NCBI RefSeq assembly: GCF_004366635.1
Contig: NZ_SORN01000001.1
Location: forward strand, 324,435 to 388,434
Direction of reading: 5' to 3'
DNA: 64,000 nucleotides
From: Roseinatronobacter bogoriensis DSM 18756
GTDB lineage: Bacteria > Pseudomonadota > Alphaproteobacteria > Rhodobacterales > Rhodobacteraceae
Below the pieces are notes generated by a model. The model saw only the letters and a list, made by a program, of their open reading frames with translations. It ran no database searches and had not been told where the DNA came from. This document shows, piece by piece, positions 15,837-24,653 of the stretch. The position numbers were made by a program, and so were the translations under genes. Every line of letters begins with the position of its first letter. Position 1 is the stretch's first letter.

Positions 15837-18800
15837 ATGCATGTCATCTTCCGCGAAAGCTACGGTCTGGATGAAGCCGACACCCCCACTGACCTGGGCC
15901 AAAGCCCGGCTGATCTGGTGGTACTGTCGTTTTCCGACAGTGATCTGGGCGCTTTCGCGGCAGGGTGGCGCGCATCCGAAGGCGCCTTGCCGACAGTGCG
16001 GCTGGCCAATCTGGCCGCACTCAAACATCCGCTCTCGGTCGATACCTATGTCGAGAACACGCTGGAGGGCGCGAAGGGCATTCTGATTCGGTTGATCGGG
16101 GGCGCGCCCTATTGGTCCTATGGCTTGCAGCAAGTGCAAGCCATGGCGCGGCAAAAGTGTCTCGCGCTGGCGGTCCTCCCCGCTGACGGGCGCGATGACC
16201 CGGCGCTGGATGCGGCATCGACCCTGCCCATCAGCACTCTGCGCCGACTGAAGCACTTGTGCGACATGGGCGGTGCTGTGGCTGCGCAGGCGGCGTTGCA
16301 GCAACTGGCCCTTGCTGCGGGCCTTTATGCGCCACCGGTGCGCGGTGCGCGGGTGCTGCCGCAAGTGGGGGGCTGGGGCGCGCAGGGGGTGACCTGCCCG
16401 GCGGCCTTTGCCCTGAATGCGACCCGAAAACGCATCCTGATTACGTTTTACCGCTCCTATCTGGCGGCGGCTGATCTTGCGCCGATCCGAGCGCTTGCCG
16501 CCGGTCTGGAGGCGCGCGGCTTCGACGTGCTGGCGCTGTTCGTGCCCTCACTGAAGGAACCCCAGGCGCGCGCTTGGCTGACACGCTGGATCGGCGCGCT
16601 TTCACCAAGGGCGGTGGTCAATGCGACGGCCTTTTCTGCGCAAGGTGAGGATGGTGCCGTTCTGGAAGCCGCGGGCGTGCCGGTATTTCAGGTGGCGCTG
16701 GCCACCAATGAGCGCAAGCGCTGGCGTGATGCAGCGCGCGGCTTGTCGCCCGCCGATCTGGCCATGCATGTGGTGCTGCCTGAGGTTGATGGCCGGATTT
16801 TCGCAGGTGTCGCCAGTTTCAAGGAATTCAGTGAAGCCGACCCGGAGTTGCAGTTCTCCCGCGCCGAGCATTGCCCCGAGCCTGCACGCATCGATGCGAT
16901 TGCTGCGCGCGTGGCAGCCTGGGTGCGGTTGCAGGATATGGATGCACACCAAAAGCGCGTTGCGCTGGTGCTGTCCACCTATCCGGGCAAGGGCTGGAAC
17001 ATGGCGCATGCGGTGGGGCTGGACGCGCTGGAAAGTGCAAGCGCCATCTTGCAGGATTTGGGCGCGGACGCCCCCGATGCACGCAGCCTTGCCGATAGGC
17101 TGGCGCAAGATCGCCTGCATTGGCCCATAGAGTACTATCGTGCGGCACTGGACAGCCTGCCGCAACCCTTGCGCGATGACCTTGCGACCGCATGGGGCAG
17201 GCCCGAGGATGACCCCGCCTTTGATGGCACCGGCTTTACCTTTGCGGCCCTGCGGATTGGGGCAAACGTAATCGCCCTGCAACCCGAACGTGGCACGCCT
17301 GCGTTGCGCGATGATGAATATCATGACCTTGGGCGCACGCCGCGCCACGGCTATGTGGCGTTCTACCTGTGGCTTCGCGCCCAAGCCGATGCGTTGGTCC
17401 ATATCGGCGCGCATGGCACGTTGGAATGGTTGCCGGGCAAGTCCGTCGCGCTGTCAGATGACTGCTGGCCCGAAGCGCTGGTGCGTGACATGCCGGTGAT
17501 CTATCCGTTCATTGTCAATGACCCGGGCGAGGCCGCGCAGGCCAAGCGCCGCATCGGTGCCGTGACACTGGGCCATGTGCCCCCGCCGATGGTGGCGGCG
17601 CAATCGGGCGCGGGTCTGGCGCAGTTGGAAGCGCTGCTGGATGAGTTTTCCAACGCCGACGGGCTGGACCCGGCCCGGCGTGATCGGTTGCAAGATGATA
17701 TCCGCACAGAGGCCGAGGCGCTGGGGCTGGGCACTGAGTTGGGGCTGGATGGCGCGGAGTGTCTGGCCGAGGCGATCACCCGCATTGACCGCTTTGTGTG
17801 TGATGTGAAGGAAAGCCAGTTTGGCGACGGGTTGCATGTTTTCGGGCGCGGTGATCAGGGCGCGGGCGAACGCGCAGGGCTTCAGGCCGCGCTCTCTGGC
17901 CGGTTCGTGCCGCCTGGCCCATCCGGCTCGCCCCATCGTGGGCGGTCCGATGTGCTGCCCACGGGGCGCAATATGTTCACCACTGACCCGCGCGCGGTTC
18001 CTTCCCGCGCGGCCTATGCGCAGGGCGTAAAGCTGGCCGATGAACTGGTGCGCCGCCATTTGCAGGACCACGGCGACTGGCCGCGCGCGCTGGTCGTGGA
18101 CCTGTGGGGCAGTGCGACCATGCGCACGGCAGGCGAGGAATTTGCCATGGCGCTGCATCTGCTGGGTGCGCGGCCTGTCTGGGACGAAGGTTCATCGCGG
18201 GTGTCCGGCGTGGAGATCCTGCCCATTGCGGAACTGGACCGCCCGCGGCTGGATGTGACCTTGCGTGTGTCGGGCCTGTTCCGCGATGTGTTTCCGCAGC
18301 TGTCCACCTTGTTCGGGCAAGCTGTCGCCGCGCTGGCTGCGCGCGATGAAGCGCCGGACTGGAACCCCTTTGTGAGGCAGGGGGGCGCGCGTGTCTATGG
18401 CCCTGCGCCGGGCAGTTATGGGCTTGGCATGGGGTCCATGCTTGAGGATTACAGCGCAGATGCCCGCGAACAGGCCGGGCGCGCATGGCTTGAAGCGTCG
18501 TCTCATGCGATAGATACCGGGCAGCATGACCCTGATGGGATCGCCGCGCGCGTCGCCGCGGCGGACGCCTTTGTGCATTTGCAGGATCTGCCGGAAACCG
18601 ATCTGTTGCTGGCGCAGGACTATGCCGCGCATGAGGCGGGCTTTGCGGCTGCGCAGGCGCTTACAGGGGGCAAGGCCGCGCTGTACCATATGGATGCGAC
18701 CCGCCCGGATGACCCGCGCGCGCGCAGCTTGTCGGAAGAGATTGCGCGTGTGGTGCGCGCCCGCGCCGCAAATCCGACATGGATTGCAGGCATGATGAAA

Positions 18801-19061
18801 CACGGGTTTCGTGGCGGCGCAGAGATCGCCGCCACGCTGGAGCATCTGGCCGCCTTTGCCCATCTGGCGCAAGCGGTCCCGCCGCAATTATTCGACCTTT
18901 ATCACGATGCGACATTGGGTCAGGAGGATGTGCGTGATTTCCTTGCCCGCGAAAACCCCGATGCATTGGCCGCCATGGAGGCGCGTTTTGCCGCGTTGCA
19001 TGAGGCCGGTTTGTGGGTGACACGGCGCAATTCCATTCTTGCGGGGTTGAACCATGACTGA
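15837..19061 (+). CDS. cobN: Cobaltochelatase large subunit CobN
   Basis: A 1074-residue protein of the CobN/magnesium chelatase H family. CobN binds hydrogenobyrinate a,c-diamide and inserts Co(II) with the AAA+ partners CobS and CobT, which are not in this window. Recognisable family blocks are LSTYPGKGWNMAHAVGLDAL, GAHGTLEWLPGKSVALSDDC, YPFIVNDPGEAAQAKRRIGA and GRNMFTTDPRAVPSRAAYAQ, followed by the C-terminal MKHGFRGGAEIAATLEHL. It is shorter than the roughly 1,270 residues I recall for the Pseudomonas denitrificans enzyme, but all core blocks are here. The frame is uninterrupted. It overlaps cobG by eight bases. Confidence 0.93.
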   Translation: MHVIFRESYGLDEADTPTDLGQSPADLVVLSFSDSDLGAFAAGWRASEGALPTVRLANLAALKHPLSVDTYVENTLEGAKGILIRLIGGAPYWSYGLQQVQAMARQKCLALAVLPADGRDDPALDAASTLPISTLRRLKHLCDMGGAVAAQAALQQLALAAGLYAPPVRGARVLPQVGGWGAQGVTCPAAFALNATRKRILITFYRSYLAAADLAPIRALAAGLEARGFDVLALFVPSLKEPQARAWLTRWIGALSPRAVVNATAFSAQGEDGAVLEAAGVPVFQVALATNERKRWRDAARGLSPADLAMHVVLPEVDGRIFAGVASFKEFSEADPELQFSRAEHCPEPARIDAIAARVAAWVRLQDMDAHQKRVALVLSTYPGKGWNMAHAVGLDALESASAILQDLGADAPDARSLADRLAQDRLHWPIEYYRAALDSLPQPLRDDLATAWGRPEDDPAFDGTGFTFAALRIGANVIALQPERGTPALRDDEYHDLGRTPRHGYVAFYLWLRAQADALVHIGAHGTLEWLPGKSVALSDDCWPEALVRDMPVIYPFIVNDPGEAAQAKRRIGAVTLGHVPPPMVAAQSGAGLAQLEALLDEFSNADGLDPARRDRLQDDIRTEAEALGLGTELGLDGAECLAEAITRIDRFVCDVKESQFGDGLHVFGRGDQGAGERAGLQAALSGRFVPPGPSGSPHRGRSDVLPTGRNMFTTDPRAVPSRAAYAQGVKLADELVRRHLQDHGDWPRALVVDLWGSATMRTAGEEFAMALHLLGARPVWDEGSSRVSGVEILPIAELDRPRLDVTLRVSGLFRDVFPQLSTLFGQAVAALAARDEAPDWNPFVRQGGARVYGPAPGSYGLGMGSMLEDYSADAREQAGRAWLEASSHAIDTGQHDPDGIAARVAAADAFVHLQDLPETDLLLAQDYAAHEAGFAAAQALTGGKAALYHMDATRPDDPRARSLSEEIARVVRARAANPTWIAGMMKHGFRGGAEIAATLEHLAAFAHLAQAVPPQLFDLYHDATLGQEDVRDFLARENPDALAAMEARFAALHEAGLWVTRRNSILAGLNHD

Positions 19062-20175
19062 GATCGAAATCAAGGGGTGGTGCCCCGGCGCATTGCGGCC
19101 CATGCGTTCGGGCGATGGCTGGGTGGTGCGGGTGCGCCCGCGTCTGGCACGGTTGACACGCGCGCAGGCATTGGGACTGTGTGACGCGGCGCAGACCTAT
19201 GGTGCGGGGCTGATCGACCTGACCAACCGCGCCAATCTGCAAATTCGCGGCGTCGGCGATGCTGCGCTTGGCCCGTTGCAAGATGCCTTGGCAGGTTTGG
19301 ACCTGCTCGATAGCGACCCTGATCTGGAATCCCGCCGCAATATCCTGATTGCGCCGGATTGGCGCGATGGCGATGACAGCGCGCGGCTGTGGACCGAATT
19401 GGCAGACCGGCTGGCGGAATTGCCCCAACTGCCGCCCAAGATGGGCTTTGCCATGGATGCAGGCCCTGCACCGGTGCTGGCGGGTGATCCGGCTGATTTT
19501 CGCATAGAACGCGGGCAGGGCGGGTTGATCCTGCGCGCCGAAGGCCGCGCGTTTGGCATGGCGTTGCCGCACGGGCGCGAAATTGACAGCCTAATACGGC
19601 TGTGCCGCTGGTTTGTGGACACGGGCGGCGCGCAATCGGGCCGAATGGCCCGCCATGATGCCGCGCTGCCGGATTGGGGCATATGGGACGCCGCGCCTGT
19701 GCCCGCGCGCGCGCCATTCAGGGCAGGTTCGACGCCTGCTGGATTGGCCGTCGGTGCCGCTTTCGGCCAGATCATCGCACAGGATCTGGCACAGGCCCTT
19801 GCCGCGACGGATGTGTCGGGCGTTCGTGTCACACCTTGGCGCTGCCTTGTGCTGGAGGGGCTGACTGGCGCGCCCGCGCTGCCTGACAGCCTGATTGCCA
19901 CGCCTGAGAACCCCGCCTTGCGCGTGGACGCCTGCGCGGGCGCGCCGCTCTGCCCGCAGGCCAGTGTTGAAACCCGCGCGCTTGCGCGGGAACTTGCGCC
20001 GCGGGTCGGCGGCAGTTTGCATGTGTCGGGCTGTGCGAAGGGTTGCGCAAGGGTGCGCGCTGCGGATATCACCCTGATCGGTCGTGATGGACGTTTTGAT
20101 CTGGTCTTGCAGGGGCGGAGTGATGCAACAGGTCTGACGCCAGACCAGATACTGACCCGATTTGAGAGATCATAA
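19054..20175 (+). CDS. cobG: Precorrin-3B synthase CobG
   Basis: A 373-residue nitrite/sulfite-reductase-like enzyme that hydroxylates precorrin-3A with O2 to give precorrin-3B and its gamma-lactone. The Fe-S ligands are in CAGAPLCPQAS and HVSGCAKGCARV (residues about 295-335). The N-terminal ferredoxin-like half includes GAGLIDLTNRANLQIRGVG. CobG marks the aerobic pathway. The ATG lies in the last codons of cobN, and its TAA overlaps the cobH ATG (TAATG). Confidence 0.92.
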   Translation: MTEIEIKGWCPGALRPMRSGDGWVVRVRPRLARLTRAQALGLCDAAQTYGAGLIDLTNRANLQIRGVGDAALGPLQDALAGLDLLDSDPDLESRRNILIAPDWRDGDDSARLWTELADRLAELPQLPPKMGFAMDAGPAPVLAGDPADFRIERGQGGLILRAEGRAFGMALPHGREIDSLIRLCRWFVDTGGAQSGRMARHDAALPDWGIWDAAPVPARAPFRAGSTPAGLAVGAAFGQIIAQDLAQALAATDVSGVRVTPWRCLVLEGLTGAPALPDSLIATPENPALRVDACAGAPLCPQASVETRALARELAPRVGGSLHVSGCAKGCARVRAADITLIGRDGRFDLVLQGRSDATGLTPDQILTRFERS

Positions 20176-20804
20176 TGCCCTATACCTATGAGACTGATGG
20201 TGCCGCAATCTACCTGCAATCCTTTGCCACCATCCGGGCCGAGGCTGATCTGGACCGCTTCACGGCTGAGGAAGAACCCATTGCCGTGCGCATGATCCAT
20301 GCCGCCGGTATGGTCGGGCTGGAGGAGTTTATTCACTTCTCGCCCGGTTTCGCGACTGCGGCCCGTGCGGCGCTGGAAGCAGGCGCGCCCATCCTGTGTG
20401 ATGCCTATATGGTGTCCGAAGGGGTGACCCGCCCGCGTCTGCCTACCGGTAACGAAGTCATATGCACCCTGCGCGACCCGCGCGTGCCGCAAATGGCGCG
20501 CGAGATGGGCAACACGCGCTCTGCCGCCGCGCTGGAATTGTGGCGGCCCCATCTGGACGGGGCGCTTGTGGCCATTGGCAATGCGCCAACGGCGTTGTTC
20601 CACTTGCTGAACATGCTGGAAGATCCGGATTGCCCGCGCCCTGCCGCGATTATCGGCTGCCCTGTCGGGTTTGTGGGCGCAATGGAATCCAAGGATGCGC
20701 TTTGGGCCGCGCAGCCCGTGCCGAATTGCATCGTCAAGGGCCGTCTGGGCGGCAGCGCGATCACGGTTGCCGCCATCAACGCTATCGCGAGCCGCAAGGA
20801 ATGA
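20175..20804 (+). CDS. cobH: Precorrin-8X methylmutase CobH
   Basis: A 209-residue enzyme that moves the methyl group from C-11 to C-12 of precorrin-8X, giving hydrogenobyrinate. Family blocks are MIHAAGMVGLEEFIHFSPGF with the catalytic His, GAPILCDAYMVSEGVTR, and GCPVGFVGAMESKDAL. Length is normal. It is coupled to cobG upstream and cobI downstream by overlapping stop and start codons, which suggests coordinated translation of the modifying enzymes. Confidence 0.95.
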   Translation: MPYTYETDGAAIYLQSFATIRAEADLDRFTAEEEPIAVRMIHAAGMVGLEEFIHFSPGFATAARAALEAGAPILCDAYMVSEGVTRPRLPTGNEVICTLRDPRVPQMAREMGNTRSAAALELWRPHLDGALVAIGNAPTALFHLLNMLEDPDCPRPAAIIGCPVGFVGAMESKDALWAAQPVPNCIVKGRLGGSAITVAAINAIASRKE

Positions 20805-21526
20805 GTGCGGGCACGATCTACGGCGTGGGCCTTGGCCCCGGCGCGCAGGATCTGATGAGCGTGCGCGCGGACCGTCTGGTGCGCAATGCGCGGCATGTGG
20901 CCTTTTTCCGCAAGGCAGGACGCAAGGGGCAGGCGCGCGCGATTGTCGAGGGTATGCTACACGCGGATGCGGTAGAATTTCCGATGGAATACCCCGTTAC
21001 CACGGAAATACCTGTGGCCGACCCGCGCTATAACGCGCTGCTTTCGGCCTTCTATACGCAATGCACCGACCATTTGCAGGCGCTTGCCGCAGGGGGGGCA
21101 GATGTTGTTGTCCTGTGCGAGGGGGACCCGTTTTTCTACGGCTCGTTCATGCACATCTACACACGGCTGAAAGACGCAGTGCCGGTGGATGTGGTGCCCG
21201 CTATTACCGGCATGTCGGGCGCGTGGACCGCCACGGGCCAGCCCATCACATGGGGCGATGACGTGCTGACCGTGCTGATGGCCACCTTGCCCGAAGACGT
21301 GCTGGCCGAAAAGATCGCGGCCACGGATGCGCTGGTGGTGATGAAGATCGGGCGCAACCTTCCCAAGCTGAAGCGCGCGCTTGATCGGGCAGGGCGGCTG
21401 CAGGATGCGTGGATCGTGGAATATGCCCAGATGCCGCGCCAGAATGTGCAACGGCTGGCGGAGGCCAGCGCGGTGACGCCCTATTTCTCGATCGTGCTGA
21501 TCCACGGGCAGGGGCGCAGACCATGA
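20801..21526 (+). CDS. cobI: Precorrin-2 C20-methyltransferase CobI
   Basis: A 241-residue SAM-dependent tetrapyrrole methylase: N-terminal GVGLGPGAQDLMSVRA, the GDPFFYGSFMHIY block, the ITGMSGAWTATGQPI block and the C-terminal YAQMPRQNVQRLAEAS. It methylates precorrin-2 at C-20 to form precorrin-3A, the substrate of CobG. The start ATGA overlaps the cobH stop, and its own stop overlaps the cobJ ATG. Confidence 0.93.
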   Translation: MSAGTIYGVGLGPGAQDLMSVRADRLVRNARHVAFFRKAGRKGQARAIVEGMLHADAVEFPMEYPVTTEIPVADPRYNALLSAFYTQCTDHLQALAAGGADVVVLCEGDPFFYGSFMHIYTRLKDAVPVDVVPAITGMSGAWTATGQPITWGDDVLTVLMATLPEDVLAEKIAATDALVVMKIGRNLPKLKRALDRAGRLQDAWIVEYAQMPRQNVQRLAEASAVTPYFSIVLIHGQGRRP

Positions 21527-22269
21527 GCGGTTGGGTCGTTATTGCAGGGCTGGGGCCGGGGGATGAGGCGCTGGTCACGCCGGAAGTGCGTGCGGCGCTG
21601 GAGGCCGCCACGGATGTGGTGGGCTACATTCCCTATGTGGCGCGTGTCGCCCCGCGTGACGGGCTGACCTTGCACGCCAGCGACAACCGTGTGGAACTGG
21701 ATCGCGCGGCCCATGCGCTGGACATGGCAGCGGAAGGAAAGCGGGTCGTGGTAGTATCGTCGGGTGATCCGGGTGTATTTGCCATGGCAGCCGCCGTGTT
21801 CGAGGCACTGGAGGCCGGGCCGCAGCATTGGCGCGCGCTGGATATCCGCGTCTTGCCGGGGATTACCGCGATGCTGGCGGCCGCCGCAAAGGCTGGCGCG
21901 CCATTGGGCCATGATTTCTGCGTCATCAACCTGAGCGATAACCTGAAACCCTGGGCGTTGATCGAAAAACGCCTGCGACTGGCGGCAGAGGGTGATTTCG
22001 CAATGGCGTTTTACAACCCGCGATCTAACTCGCGCCCCGAGGGATTTGCCCGCGCCCTTGAGGTGTTGCGCGAAGCATGCGCCGATGCACGTCCGGTCCT
22101 GTTTGCCCGTGCCGTCAGCACCCCGCAGGAGGAATTGCGCATTGTCCCGCTGACCGAGGCGCGGCCCGAGATGGCGGATATGCGCACGATGGTCATTGTA
22201 GGATCGAGCCTGACGCGGGTGATCCAAACGCCGCGCGGACCGATACTCTATACTCCGAGGTCGGCATGA
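21523..22269 (+). CDS. cobJ: Precorrin-3B C17-methyltransferase CobJ
   Basis: A 248-residue tetrapyrrole methylase that adds the C-17 methyl with ring contraction, giving precorrin-4. Marks: GLGPGDEALVTPE, GYIPYVARVAP, VVVVSSGDPGVFAMAAAVFE, VLPGITAMLAAAAKAGAPLG and FAMAFYNPRSNSRPEGF. It is the last gene of the riboswitch 2 run and is followed by an intergenic repeat, beyond which cobK points the opposite way. Confidence 0.94.
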   Translation: MSGWVVIAGLGPGDEALVTPEVRAALEAATDVVGYIPYVARVAPRDGLTLHASDNRVELDRAAHALDMAAEGKRVVVVSSGDPGVFAMAAAVFEALEAGPQHWRALDIRVLPGITAMLAAAAKAGAPLGHDFCVINLSDNLKPWALIEKRLRLAAEGDFAMAFYNPRSNSRPEGFARALEVLREACADARPVLFARAVSTPQEELRIVPLTEARPEMADMRTMVIVGSSLTRVIQTPRGPILYTPRSA

Positions 22270-22284
22270 TTTTCAGGCGGGAGA

Positions 22285-22355
22285 AAGGGGGGCTGTCTGC
22301 CCCCGTCTTGGGCTGCGCCCAATTCACCCCCCGAGGATATTTGAGCAAGGATGAA
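22285..22355 (+). repeat. Intergenic repeat between convergent cobJ and cobK
   Basis: Stem GGGGGGCTGTCTGCCCCC, second stem TTGGGCTGCGCCCAA, then ATTCACCCCCCGAGGATATT and the core GAGCAAGGATGAAG. Very close to the copies at 26751 and 59801. Lying between two converging genes, it could end transcription from both sides. Confidence 0.85.
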
Positions 22356-22364
22356 GTTGCAGGC

Positions 22365-23096
22365 TTATCCCCTGAGCCAGTCGATTGCTGTGGGAAGGTC
22401 ATGGGCCTCTCTGCGTTCAGGAAGGGCGGGGCGGTCAATCATCAGCACCGGCAGCCCAAGGCTGCGCGCAGCAATCAGTTTGGCCTGCGCACCGCTGCCG
22501 CCGGCATTCTTGGAGACCACAAGGTCGATGCGATGCGCGCGCATCAATGCTTCGTCAGAAGCTGCGTCAAAAGGGCCACGGTCGAGAATGATATGGTGAT
22601 CGGGCAGGGGGGGCGGTGCTTCTGGCGGGTCGACAAGGCGCAGCAGGTAGTGGTGTTGGGGCTGGTGGGCAAACGCGGCCAGATGCATGCGACCAAGGGC
22701 CAGAAGTATGCGACGGGGCGGACCGGTGAGTGCTTCGACTGCTGCTGGGATATCGGGCACGTGCTGCCATTTGTCGCCCAAAGACGGGTGCCAGGGCGGG
22801 CGGGTCAAGGCCAGGAGGGGCGTGCCGGTCGCCTGTGCAGCCAGCAGGGCATTGTGGCTGATCTGCGTGGCGAATGGATGCGTGGCGTCGATCAGATGGG
22901 TGATGGCATGCGCGCGCAGATAGCTGGCAAGCCCTTCAGCCCCGCCAAACCCGCCCACGCGCACGGGTACCGGCTGAGGCTTGGGGCGTTCTACACGGCC
23001 TGCGTAGCTAAGCGTCGTCGTCAGGCCAGCGCTGGCCAGTTCCGCGACAAGGCGCGTGGCCTCGATCGTGCCGCCAAGGACAAGGATATTGTGCAT
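22365..23096 (-). CDS. cobK: Precorrin-6A reductase CobK
   Basis: A 243-residue NADPH-dependent reductase that converts precorrin-6A to precorrin-6B. Marks: N-terminal nucleotide-binding ILVLGGTIEATRLVAEL, the DATHPFATQISHNALLA block and the C-terminal VVSKNAGGSGAQAKLIAA. The start is ATG 23096; further upstream the frame runs antisense through cobL. Its ATG and the cobL ATG share the tetranucleotide CATG, so the two genes diverge with no intergenic DNA and the cobK promoter must lie inside cobL. Confidence 0.93.
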   Translation of the reverse strand: MHNILVLGGTIEATRLVAELASAGLTTTLSYAGRVERPKPQPVPVRVGGFGGAEGLASYLRAHAITHLIDATHPFATQISHNALLAAQATGTPLLALTRPPWHPSLGDKWQHVPDIPAAVEALTGPPRRILLALGRMHLAAFAHQPQHHYLLRLVDPPEAPPPLPDHHIILDRGPFDAASDEALMRAHRIDLVVSKNAGGSGAQAKLIAARSLGLPVLMIDRPALPERREAHDLPTAIDWLRG

Positions 23097-24294
23097 GGCT
23101 GAGACCCCGTGGCTGACCATTATCGGATTGGGCGAAGATGGCCTGAACGGGCTGTCGGGTGCAAGCCGTGACGCGCTGGAACAGGCAGAAATTGTCATGG
23201 GGGCGGCGCGGCATCTTGCGCTTTTGCCGGGGTTGTCTTGTGAGGTGCTGGAATGGCCGGTGCCATTTGCCGACGGGATAGATATGCTGCTGGCGCAGCG
23301 CGGGCGTCGCGTGGTGATGCTGGCTTCGGGCGATCCGTTCTGGTTCGGGGCGGGCAGCAGTGTCACGCAGCATCTGACGCGGCAGGAATGGTGCGCGATC
23401 CCGGCCCCGTCTACATTCTCGCTGGCGGCGGCAGCATTGGGCTGGCCGTTGCAGACGGTGTCATGCATGGGCTTGCATGCCGCGCCCCTGACCCGGCTGC
23501 GCCCCTATCTGGCACGCGGGGCGCGGGTGTTGGTGCTGCTGCGTGATGGCGCGGCAGTGGGCGAGTTGGCGGGGTATCTGACGCAGCGTGGTTTCGGGGC
23601 CAGTCTGCTGCATGTGATGGAGGCACTTGGTGGGCCGCGTGCGCGGACCCGCACTATGAAAGCCGCTGAATATTCCCTGCGCGATGTCGGACATCCGGTT
23701 GCGGTCGGGCTGGAAGTGGCCGGAGCGGGCCAGGCCCTGCCATGTGTGGCCGGGCGCGCTGATGATTTTTTTGATCATGACGGGCAGATCACCAAGCAGA
23801 CTGTGCGCGCACTTACGCTTGCGGCGCTGGCCCCTGTACCGGGTGAGTTGCTGTGGGATATCGGGCTTGGGTCTGGTTCCGTCAGTATTGAGTGGCTCTT
23901 GGCGCATCCGCAGGTGGAGGCGATCGGGTTTGAGGCCGATCCGCGCCGCGCCGCGCGGGCGCTGGCCAATGCCGCTGCGTTGGGGGTGGACCGATTGAAG
24001 CTGGTCGAGGCGCGCGCGCCTGAGGGGCTGGAGGGCCAACCCCTGCCGGATGCTGTTTTTATCGGGGGTGGGCTGTCAGAGGCGCTTTTGACCCGGCTAT
24101 GGGAAATTCTGCCGAGAGGGGTGCGGCTGGTCGCCAATGCTGTCACGCTGGAATCCGAGGCGCTGCTGATACAATGGCAGGCCCGCGCCGGGGGCAGGCT
24201 GATGCGGCTGGAGATTTCTGACGCAGTGCCCTTGGGCAGCAAACATGGCTGGCGGGCGGCCTATCCGATCGTGCAATGGCGGGTAATCACATGA
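23095..24294 (+). CDS. cobL: Precorrin-6B C5,15-methyltransferase (decarboxylating) CobL
   Basis: A 399-residue fusion of a CbiE-like methylase (residues 1-200: IIGLGEDGLNGLSGAS, VVMLASGDPFWFGAG) and a CbiT-like methylase with Rossmann motif ELLWDIGLGSGSVSIEWL (about 250-268). It methylates C-5 and C-15 and removes the acetate carboxyl, giving precorrin-8X. The ATG at 23095 overlaps the divergent cobK start. There is no good ribosome site upstream, which fits leaderless or weak initiation. Its stop overlaps cobE (ATGA). Confidence 0.93.
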   Translation: MAETPWLTIIGLGEDGLNGLSGASRDALEQAEIVMGAARHLALLPGLSCEVLEWPVPFADGIDMLLAQRGRRVVMLASGDPFWFGAGSSVTQHLTRQEWCAIPAPSTFSLAAAALGWPLQTVSCMGLHAAPLTRLRPYLARGARVLVLLRDGAAVGELAGYLTQRGFGASLLHVMEALGGPRARTRTMKAAEYSLRDVGHPVAVGLEVAGAGQALPCVAGRADDFFDHDGQITKQTVRALTLAALAPVPGELLWDIGLGSGSVSIEWLLAHPQVEAIGFEADPRRAARALANAAALGVDRLKLVEARAPEGLEGQPLPDAVFIGGGLSEALLTRLWEILPRGVRLVANAVTLESEALLIQWQARAGGRLMRLEISDAVPLGSKHGWRAAYPIVQWRVIT

Positions 24295-24653
24295 TTGTCG
24301 CCGGGATTGGCTGCTCGTCGCGTGTGACACTGGCAGAAATGCAAGCGCTCTTGCAGCAGATGACACTGGGGCGCAAGCTCGCGCGGATTGTCTGTCTGGA
24401 GGCGCGCGCGCCCCTGATCGCGCCCCTGGCACAGGTGCTGGACCTTCCGCTGCTGACCTTGCCGCGCGGGGCGCTGCGGGGCATATCTACCCCTACAATA
24501 TCGCCCCGCGTCATGGATGACTTCGGGACGGGCAGTGTGGCCGAGGCCTGCGCCTTGCTGGGGGCGGGCCGGGCAGCACGGATCGTCGTATTTCGGGCCC
24601 GGTCTGATATGGGGCAGGCGACTTGTGCGCTGGCAGAAGGGGATGCAGGATGA
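24291..24653 (+). CDS. cobE: CobE (CbiG C-terminal domain-like)
   Basis: A 120-residue protein equivalent to the C-terminal domain of CbiG: MIVAGIGCSSRVTLAEMQ at the start and GSVAEACALLGAG near the end. In the aerobic pathway CobE is needed in vivo and binds corrinoid intermediates, though its reaction is unclear. The start is chosen for the ATGA overlap with cobL; its stop overlaps the cobM start. Confidence 0.87.
   Translation: MIVAGIGCSSRVTLAEMQALLQQMTLGRKLARIVCLEARAPLIAPLAQVLDLPLLTLPRGALRGISTPTISPRVMDDFGTGSVAEACALLGAGRAARIVVFRARSDMGQATCALAEGDAG

Noticed and set aside
14955..16364. A 469-codon open frame on the minus strand opposite cobW and cobN
   Set aside because: Antisense to two clear genes, rich in His, Arg and Gln with no recognisable domain; typical shadow frame of high-G+C coding DNA.
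15837..19061. CobN as a truncated gene because of its 1074-residue length
   Set aside because: Conserved blocks run from N- to C-terminus and the gene overlaps cobG normally; the shorter length looks like a lineage feature.
19197..20603. A 468-codon open frame on the minus strand opposite cobG and cobH
   Set aside because: Arg/Ser/Ala-rich shadow of two confidently identified genes; no ribosome site or motif.
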